Assembly: GCA_017620315.1 (NCBI GenBank)
Contig: JAFZQQ010000090.1
Coordinates: forward strand, 1 to 6,391
Reading direction: 5' to 3'
Length of the DNA: 6,391 nt
From: Oscillospiraceae bacterium
GTDB lineage: Bacteria; Bacillota; Clostridia; Oscillospirales; Oscillospiraceae
How positions within the stretch are numbered: position 1 is the first letter of the stretch; every line of letters starts with the position of its first letter. Below, piece by piece: positions 5,696 to 6,391 of this stretch. Below the pieces are notes generated by a model, which saw only the letters and a program-made list of their open reading frames with translations, made no database searches and had not been told where the DNA came from. A program made the translations under genes and the position numbers.

Positions 5696-6391
5696 ACCTT
5701 TTGCCGCTCAAGCCGCCAAATCTCCTGTCACGTGTGTTATACCAGGTGAGAGCCTTGTCAAGCTCTTTCGTTCCAAAGTCCGGCCAGAGCGTGTCCGTCA
5801 CATATATCTCGCTGTATGCGCATTGCCACAGAAGGAAGTTGCTTATGCGAAGCTCGCCGCCGGGACAGATCAGAAGCTCGGGATCGGGAAGTCCCACTGA
5901 CCAAAGGTAATCCGGGAAAACGCTTTCAGTCAGTTCTTCGGGTTTTCTCCTTCCGTCCACACAGTCTTTGGCAAATCGCCTCGCCGCGCGCACAAGCTCG
6001 TCTCTGCCGCCGTAATTGAGGCAGATGTTCGCCTGGAAGCCGGTGATATGCCGCGTCAGCTCGTCTGTTTCGGCAATGAGCGCGCGAAGCCTTGGCGATA
6101 AAACGCTCACATCGCCAAGAAAACGAAGGCGGATATTGTCGCGAGCCATAGTTTCAATACTCTCGTGAAGATAATCGTCAAGAAGGCCCATAATAGCGTC
6201 GATCTCGCTTTGAGGGCGCTTCCAGTTCTCCGTCGAAAAAGCGTAAACGGTAAGGTATTCGATCCCCAGATCCTTGCAATAGGTTGCGATTCGTCTGAAG
6301 TTCTCGGCTCCGGCCTTGTGCCCGGCCGTGCGCGGAAGCGAACGCTTTTGAGCCCAGCGACCGTTTCCGTCCATAATCACCGCAACATGAC
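5694..6391 (-). CDS. uppS: Undecaprenyl diphosphate synthase (cis-prenyltransferase), 5' partial
   Basis: UppS condenses eight IPP units onto farnesyl diphosphate to make the C55 lipid carrier for peptidoglycan and other wall polymers, at the inner face of the membrane. The window shows 231 residues; the start codon is beyond 6391. The frame stays open to the edge and begins HVAVIMDGNGRWA, the conserved N-terminal motif, so the GTG at 6380 is an internal valine. Visible family motifs are the catalytic Asp (visible residue 7), GHKAG, AFSTENWKRP, NYGGRDE, the GGELRISNF block, YSE (Glu at 194) and the terminal RRFGG. With E. coli numbering (visible + 19), D26, R200, S202 and E213 are all present. 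The residue at R194, which contacts the IPP diphosphate, is Cys (TGT at 5865-5867). Apart from that residue the protein looks intact. It ends at TGA 5694-5696, which overlaps the cdsA ribosome binding site. Confidence 0.95.
   Translation of the reverse strand, partial: HVAVIMDGNGRWAQKRSLPRTAGHKAGAENFRRIATYCKDLGIEYLTVYAFSTENWKRPQSEIDAIMGLLDDYLHESIETMARDNIRLRFLGDVSVLSPRLRALIAETDELTRHITGFQANICLNYGGRDELVRAARRFAKDCVDGRRKPEELTESVFPDYLWSVGLPDPELLICPGGELRISNFLLWQCAYSEIYVTDTLWPDFGTKELDKALTWYNTRDRRFGGLSGKR

Larger units (their letters stand above)
1..6391 (-). other. Envelope/isoprenoid/replication operon uppS-cdsA-dxr-rseP-ispG-polC
   Basis: Six genes run in the same direction with gaps of 10, 1, 23, 11 and 15 bases, so co-transcription and translational coupling are likely. 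This is inferred from spacing. The order matches the conserved Bacillota cluster downstream of frr, with ispG in the slot that holds proS in B. subtilis. No terminator hairpin or credible promoter lies in any gap, so the promoter is presumably upstream of uppS, beyond position 6391, and transcription continues through polC beyond position 1. The grouping puts isoprenoid precursor synthesis (Dxr, IspG) beside its user (UppS), phospholipid precursor synthesis (CdsA), membrane proteolysis (RseP) and the replicative polymerase (PolC). Confidence 0.85.

Noticed and set aside
5694..6380. Taking the GTG at 6380 as the uppS start
   Set aside because: Upstream codons to the window edge continue the conserved HVA before VIMDGNGRW, so the GTG is an internal valine and the gene is cut by the window edge.

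Overview
This window is one uninterrupted block of housekeeping genes, all on the minus strand. It looks like part of a single operon from an anaerobic member of the Clostridia (Bacillota). Three things point there: a PolC-type replicative polymerase, strong Shine-Dalgarno (SD) sites, and the order uppS-cdsA-dxr-rseP-ispG-polC. In Bacillus subtilis the comparable order is uppS-cdsA-dxr-rasP-proS-polC. GC content is about 50-60% in lines I sampled by eye, which would fit a gut-type Oscillospiraceae-like clostridium, but the family is a guess.

Reading in the direction of transcription (high to low coordinates): the window opens inside uppS (6391-5694; start codon outside the window). Next come cdsA (5683-4853), dxr (4851-3697), rseP (3673-2606), ispG (2594-1557) and the first 513 codons of polC (1541 to the left edge). 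Gaps between genes are 10, 1, 23, 11 and 15 bases. No stretch is free of genes, and I see no terminator, tRNA, mobile element, CRISPR array or convincing internal promoter. The operon evidently continues past both edges.

The genes join isoprenoid supply to envelope building. Dxr (second step) and IspG (a late iron-sulfur step) belong to the MEP pathway, which makes IPP and DMAPP. UppS uses IPP to make the C55 lipid carrier for peptidoglycan and other wall polymers. CdsA makes CDP-diacylglycerol for phospholipids. RseP is a site-2 intramembrane protease for envelope signalling. PolC links the cluster to chromosome replication. PolC is open from its ATG to the window edge and is recognisable by its OB, PHP and inserted exonuclease motifs.

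I do not see a previously undescribed system. The observations most worth checking are protein-level departures from family motifs: a cysteine where UppS normally has an IPP-diphosphate-binding arginine, two signature changes in CdsA, and a PolC N-terminus about 120 residues shorter than in B. subtilis.
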